Source: JOPF133 sp052144935
GTDB lineage: Bacteria > Acidobacteriota > Terriglobia > Bryobacterales > Bryobacteraceae
Assembly: GCA_052144935.1 (NCBI GenBank)
Contig: JBKQPR010000020.1
Span: 1 to 25,856, forward strand
DNA: 25,856 nt
Direction of reading: 5' to 3'
Below are positions 22,453-25,856 of this stretch, in pieces. The first letter of the stretch is position 1. Each line of letters begins with the position of its first letter. Under the pieces are notes generated by a model, which saw only the letters and a program-made list of their open reading frames with translations, was not told the origin of the DNA and ran no database searches. The position numbers and the translations under genes were made by a program.

Positions 22453-23343
22453 CTATTTCGCGGCCACGCTCAGCAGGCCGCGCACTCGCAGCCAATCCGC
22501 CAGGCGGGCGGGCCAGGAGGAAAGCGCCTCGTCGGTCTGCGCCAGGCCCACGCCCTGAGGGCCGCGCTCGTAAATGTGGAGTTCGGCGGGCACCCCGGCT
22601 TTGCGCAGCGCGGAATAGAACAGCACGCTGTTTTCGACCGGCACGGTCGCGTCGGTGGTGGTGTGAAACAGGAACGTGGGCGGGGTTTGCGGGGTCACCT
22701 GCAGCTCGTTCGAGAGGTTTTCCACCAGCTTGGGATCGGGCTGTTCGCCCAGCAAGGCGTGCTCGGAGCCGCGATGGGCAAACTCGCCGAAGGAGATCAC
22801 CGGGTAGCAGAGCACCAGGAAATCGGGGCGGCTCCCGGCGCGATCGATGGGGTCGGCGGCAGCCGGGTTCCCGGCATCGAAGTGTGTGCCGGCGGTGGAG
22901 GCGAGGTGGCCGCCGGCGGAGAATCCCATGATGCCGATGCGGTCCGGCTGCACGTGGTAATCGGCGGCTCGGGAGCGCACCGTGCGGATGGCGCGCTGGG
23001 CATCGCCCAGCTCGATGGGGTGATGATACTTGGGGCCGAGCCGGTATTTGAGAACGAACGCCGCGACACCCAGCGAGTTCAGCCAGAGGGCGATCTGCTC
23101 ACCTTCCTTGTCCATGGAGAGATGCTGGTAGCCGCCGCCGGGGCAAATGACGACAGCCGTCCCGATGGCGCGGGCGGCGGGAACCAGATAGGGCGTGAGC
23201 GTGGGCTGGTCCTCGTCCTGACTGCCCAAGGCCCCAGGAGGGGCCCCGCCGGTCCACAGCGGGACGGGCTTGGGACCGTTGGAGGCCGGCTGGGCCGGCA
23301 GAAGCGAAACCAGCAGAGGCGCCAGGCAGAGAGCGCGGGTCAT
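22453..23343 (-). CDS. Exported alpha/beta-hydrolase esterase with His-to-Gln change
   Basis: A 296-residue protein with a short signal peptide (MTRALCLAPLLVSLLPAQPA). The oxyanion strand VVICPGGGYQHLS, the nucleophile elbow GFSAGGHLAS (Ser142) and the acid loop FHTTTDATVPVENS (Asp231) fit acetylxylan-esterase-like (BD-FAE/Axe type) carbohydrate esterases. The catalytic His is expected in the motif ERGPHGVGL, but here residue 263 is Gln (ERGPQGVGL; codon at 22555-22557 read as CAG). That would impair the triad unless another His serves. No Shine-Dalgarno. TACCGT ends seven bases before ATG 23343, fitting a leaderless message. It is divergent from the RraA-like gene. Confidence 0.85.
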   Translation of the reverse strand: MTRALCLAPLLVSLLPAQPASNGPKPVPLWTGGAPPGALGSQDEDQPTLTPYLVPAARAIGTAVVICPGGGYQHLSMDKEGEQIALWLNSLGVAAFVLKYRLGPKYHHPIELGDAQRAIRTVRSRAADYHVQPDRIGIMGFSAGGHLASTAGTHFDAGNPAAADPIDRAGSRPDFLVLCYPVISFGEFAHRGSEHALLGEQPDPKLVENLSNELQVTPQTPPTFLFHTTTDATVPVENSVLFYSALRKAGVPAELHIYERGPQGVGLAQTDEALSSWPARLADWLRVRGLLSVAAK

Positions 23344-23411
23344 GCGATCTACGGTATCACCATCTTTGTGTCTGCGCACCGCCGGCCCCGGCGCCGTAGG
23401 AAGATGGAGGT

Positions 23412-24146
23412 ATGCCACTTGCCGACGCCGATCTCAAGCTGCTGGCGCAGTATGACACGCCGACCATCTCCAATGTCATCGAGCTGTTCGAAGTGCGGCC
23501 GCGCAGCGCCGGGTACATGGATGGACGCATCCGGGCCTGCTTTCCGGAGATGCCGCCCATCGTGGGCTACGCTGCCACAGCCACGATGCGCACGGCTTAT
23601 GCGCGGGCGGAGGGCGCCGTGTATGGGTCGCTCGACGAGCAGATTGCGCGCTTCGCCGAGCTGCCGGGGCCCGCCATCGTGGTGTTTCAGGATCTGGACG
23701 ATCCCGCCGTGGGCGCGACCTTCGGCGAAGTGATGTGCGCCAGCTATCAGAGCTTTGGCGCGGTGGGCATCGTTACCAGCGGCCCCGCGCGCGACCTGGA
23801 CCAGGTGCGGCGGCGCGGTTTCGCGGCCTTCAGCAACGGGGTGGTCTCGTCGCACAGCTTCAGCCATATCACCTCGATTCACCAGCCGGTGCGGGTGGGC
23901 GGTATGGAGGTTCGGCCGGGCGACCTGCTGCACGCCGACGCCAACGGGGTGTGCGGCATTCCCCTGGCGATCGCTTCGGAAGTGGCCCACGCGGCGGCCG
24001 AGTTTGTGGCGGCCGAATCCGGCGTGATGCAGTTCGCCGATAGCGGCAGCCGCGATTTGCAGGCCTATTCCGAAGCGCGGAGCGAGATGCTGCGGCGCAT
24101 CGACGGGTTGGGGCGGCGAGTCCGCATGCGGGCGCCAGGGGTCTGA
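23412..24146 (+). CDS. RraA-like / HMG aldolase-family protein
   Basis: A 244-residue protein of the RraA/4-hydroxy-4-methyl-2-oxoglutarate aldolase fold. The signature GEVMCASYQSFGAVGIVTSG followed by PARDLDQVRRRGFAAFSNG carries the Gly-rich loop and the Arg-Asp pair of the active site. GDLLHADANGVCGIP is the C-terminal family motif. Members include aldolases or oxaloacetate decarboxylases of aromatic or sugar-acid catabolism and, rarely, RNase E regulators. With an exported esterase beside it, a role in carbohydrate or organic-acid metabolism is plausible but inferred. AGGAAG lies eight bases before the ATG. Its TGA stop is two bases from the next start, implying one operon. Confidence 0.85.
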   Translation: MPLADADLKLLAQYDTPTISNVIELFEVRPRSAGYMDGRIRACFPEMPPIVGYAATATMRTAYARAEGAVYGSLDEQIARFAELPGPAIVVFQDLDDPAVGATFGEVMCASYQSFGAVGIVTSGPARDLDQVRRRGFAAFSNGVVSSHSFSHITSIHQPVRVGGMEVRPGDLLHADANGVCGIPLAIASEVAHAAAEFVAAESGVMQFADSGSRDLQAYSEARSEMLRRIDGLGRRVRMRAPGV

Positions 24147-24148
24147 GG

Positions 24149-25003
24149 GTGTTCCGGCGCTCGGAGTGCGTGCTGATCGCTTACCTGATCTACACCGCGG
24201 CGGTGGCGGTGGTGCGTCCGGTGAGTCCCTCGGTGCGCGCGGTGACGTTGCTGCTCAACCTGCACGTGCTGGCCTGCTACGCATTGCTGGCGTATGCCGG
24301 CTCGCTGCGAAGGGGGCTGCTGCTGAGCGTGGTGCGCGACTGGTTTCCGTTTTGTCTGCTGCTGCTGGCGTACCGCGAAATGGGCTGGTTCGCGCTTCCG
24401 CACGCCGGGCACGCGCTGGAGCAGGCTTGGGTGGTTTGGGACCGGATGGTGCTCGCGGGCGGCGGGCGCGCGGCCATCGAGTGCCTGGGACCAGTGCTAC
24501 CGTCGCTGCTGGAGATCTGCTACTCGCTGGTCTATACGCTGGGCCCCTTCGCGGTGGCCATGCTGTACGGTTATCGCCAGCGCGAGCGCGTGGACGACTT
24601 TCTGTTGGTGCTGACCCTGGGCGTGCTGCTGTGCTACGCGCAGTTTCCGCTGTGGCCTTCTGGGCCGCCGCGCACGGTGTTTCCGGGCCAGGACTTTCCC
24701 GCTTACGATACCGTCTTCCGGCGGTTCAACTGGTGGCTGTTGGGAGGCTACGGCATAAATACCAGCGTGTTTCCGAGCGCCCACGTGGCGGGCGCGTTCT
24801 CCGCGGCGCTGGGGATGCGGCGCGCACTGCCCGAGCATCCATGGGTATGGCGGCTGCTTTTGGGGATGGCGGCGATGATCGCCACCGCCACGGTGTACGG
24901 GCGCTACCACTACCTGGCCGACGCCACGGCTGGATTGCTGATGGCGCTGGTAGCCGCGGCGCTCGCCCGGTGGCTGTCTACTTTTCCGAGGAAGATGGCG
25001 TAG
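24149..25003 (+). CDS. PAP2-superfamily membrane phosphatase
   Basis: A 284-residue integral membrane protein with about six hydrophobic segments. The PAP2 motifs are spread near the C-terminal half: LWPSGPPRTVFP (motif with PPR), SVFPSAHVAGAFSAAL (Ser and His) and TVYGRYHYLADATAG (Arg, His and Asp of motif 3). The layout matches the PAP2_3/inositol-phosphorylceramide-synthase-like type, enzymes that remove or transfer phosphate on lipid headgroups at the membrane surface. The start is GTG 24149, two bases after the RraA-like stop, with GAGGGT overlapping it, so it is probably coupled. Its last 26 bases overlap the convergent FmdB-type gene. Confidence 0.88.
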   Translation: MFRRSECVLIAYLIYTAAVAVVRPVSPSVRAVTLLLNLHVLACYALLAYAGSLRRGLLLSVVRDWFPFCLLLLAYREMGWFALPHAGHALEQAWVVWDRMVLAGGGRAAIECLGPVLPSLLEICYSLVYTLGPFAVAMLYGYRQRERVDDFLLVLTLGVLLCYAQFPLWPSGPPRTVFPGQDFPAYDTVFRRFNWWLLGGYGINTSVFPSAHVAGAFSAALGMRRALPEHPWVWRLLLGMAAMIATATVYGRYHYLADATAGLLMALVAAALARWLSTFPRKMA

Positions 25004-25316
25004 AAGCGGCCGGCTTGGACTCGGATTTGGACGGTTCGGACTGGCTTTCCGACTTGCCTTCCGGCTTGTTTTCGGATTTGCCTTCCGATTTGCCTTCGGA
25101 CTGGCCGTTGGAGCCGTTGGTGGAAGGCAACTTTCCGTTGCGGCCGTAATCGGTGACGTACCAGCCGGTGCCTTTGAACTGCAGAGAGGACCTGGAAATC
25201 AGACGTTCCACCTCGCCGCCGCAATCCTCATGCACCTTCACGGGCTGGTCCGAGAATTTCTGGATCCGCTCGAAGGTTTTGCTGCATTGATGGCAACGAT
25301 ATTCGTAAATCGGCAT
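24978..25316 (-). CDS. FmdB-family zinc-ribbon protein with repetitive tail
   Basis: A 112-residue protein. The first 60 residues are an FmdB/CxxC zinc ribbon: MPIYEYRCHQCSKTFERIQK, then HEDCGGEVERLIS, and GTGWYVTDYGRNGK, the usual segment after the ribbon. The two Cys positions of the second knuckle are reduced to one Cys (EDCGGE), as often in this family. The last 45 residues are a hydrophilic, low-complexity tail of SEGK/SENK/SESQSEPS units, rich in Ser, Glu and Lys. FmdB proteins are named after a formamidase regulator and their role is unclear. ATG 25316 has no good Shine-Dalgarno. The 3' end overlaps the PAP2 gene by 26 bases on the opposite strand. Confidence 0.85.
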   Translation of the reverse strand: MPIYEYRCHQCSKTFERIQKFSDQPVKVHEDCGGEVERLISRSSLQFKGTGWYVTDYGRNGKLPSTNGSNGQSEGKSEGKSENKPEGKSESQSEPSKSESKPAASTPSSSEK

Positions 25317-25686
25317 AATCGCGAGTGCTACGATGGGAGGCCCACCGGAGATTCCGGGGGCTGGCACTTACTATTGTAACAGAAGCCGGGCCCAGCGACG
25401 TGGAAGTGGAGAAGTGGAGGAGCGCGGGTGCTTAGCGGCCGGACTGGCGGAGGAAGCGTCGCAGTTTATGCTGCTGGAGCGTGCCGTGGAGGAGGAATGT
25501 CCGGCCTGGCATGCTGGCGAAGTTGCAGCGCAGAGCGGAAGCAGCCGCGGAGACCGCGCAAGCAGTGGCGCCAGAGTGGGCCGATTTCCGGTTCGCCGCC
25601 GTCCAAGCGTAACTGGAGTGAAGGGCATCGCGGGAGCGCTAGCGGAGTCATTAGGGCGAGCAAACGCCGCGGGGGCCGGCAACACT

Positions 25687-25711
25687 GGCAACCCTGGTAG
25701 CGCCGGTTGCC
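25687..25711. repeat. Inverted repeat GGCAACC...GGTTGCC
   Basis: A perfect 7-bp inverted repeat (25687-25693 with 25705-25711) around an 11-base loop in DNA without a confident gene. It is one of three hairpins within 120 bp and could be part of a structured RNA or a transcription-end region. Confidence 0.35.
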
Positions 25712-25740
25712 GCGGCACACCAGCGCGGGAGAGTAACAAT

Positions 25741-25803
25741 CCTCCGGCAGAGCCGGAGGCTTTTGCGGTTGCTGGCCCCTCAAAGGGGCCTGATCGCAAC
25801 CGC
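25741..25803. terminator. Double hairpin, terminator-like
   Basis: CCTCCGG (25741-25747) pairs with CCGGAGG (25753-25759) over a CAGAG loop and is followed by CTTTT, like a short intrinsic terminator for plus-strand transcripts. Next to it GCGGTTGC (25765-25772) pairs with GCAACCGC (25796-25803), enclosing a second stem GGCCCC (25774-25779) with GGGGCC (25785-25790). The second structure is nearly symmetric and could serve either strand. Confidence 0.45.
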
Positions 25804-25856
25804 TCAAAAACCGGTCCCGCGCGCCGCACGCTGCTGATCGGGCCGGTTGCGCCCGA

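Larger units (their letters stand above)
25414..25856 (+). other. Open frame running off the window, not a confident gene
   Basis: From GTG 25414 one frame stays open to the edge (MEERGCLAAGLAEEASQFML, then ERAVEEECPAWHAG and on). The first 35 residues look protein-like, but after about 25500 the composition becomes Gly/Ala/Pro/Arg-rich and follows local hairpins. A neighbouring frame (MLAKLQRRAEAAAETAQAVA, ending RFAAVQA) could be a frameshifted continuation. Minus-strand frames are open as well. I recognise none of them. The stretch 25317-25856 may hold a decayed small gene. Confidence 0.2.

Noticed and set aside
22432..23733. Plus-strand 433-codon frame opposite the esterase
   Set aside because: It is antisense to a gene with a clear GxSxG elbow and signal peptide, and it overlaps the RraA-like gene in another frame.

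Overview
The window is about 25.9 kb of GC-rich bacterial chromosome. It most resembles an Acidobacteriota genome of the Bryobacter/Solibacter type. This is inference from gene content: a protein with the N-terminal NRLNSQHSTGPRSAEGK signature, a winged-helix/TolB-propeller fusion regulator, FG-GAP and RraA-like proteins, and a REP-like palindrome whose translation reads SRDREGAV. No rRNA, tRNA, CRISPR array or intact transposase is visible.

Layout. 1-1142: a terminator-like hairpin, then a hypothetical protein. 1143-6010: a two-gene operon, nifJ (pyruvate:ferredoxin oxidoreductase with an unusual Ala/Pro-rich linker) and a dihydroorotate dehydrogenase-like gene, joined by an ATGA overlap. 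6011-8150: a scrambled accessory patch. It holds a 19-copy 21-bp tandem array, a 39-bp duplication of the upstream gene's 3' end, an ORF broken by one in-frame TGA, a PIN-domain toxin-antitoxin pair, a 159-bp copied fragment of the dehydrogenase gene, and two direct copies of a REP-containing element. 8164-14457: a retropepsin-like protease divergent from a winged-helix/TolB sensor, a pair of half-size DMT transporters, an aldo/keto reductase, an orphan Tat leader and an FG-GAP protein. 15001-17257: an RsmB-like rRNA methyltransferase and a ClpX-type zinc-finger protein, divergent from a TtcA-like tRNA thiolase. 17779-19969: a PilZ protein divergent from a PafA-like phosphatase. 20000-22420: a kinase remnant, a degenerate receiver-domain protein, a radical SAM/SPASM protein and an antitoxin remnant. 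22453-25316: a carbohydrate-esterase-like hydrolase, an RraA-like/PAP2 gene pair and an FmdB-type zinc-ribbon protein. The last 500 bp are rich in hairpins and hold no recognised gene.

Most of the window is housekeeping and metabolic. The strongest unexplained signals are the 6.0-8.15 kb patch, the REP-like family with one copy translated inside nifJ, and a recurring TANNNT box 6-9 nt before start codons that lack a Shine-Dalgarno sequence, which suggests leaderless transcription. I found no clear, complete, previously undescribed multi-gene system. The nearest candidate is the toxin-antitoxin cassette lying between two direct copies of the REP-containing element.
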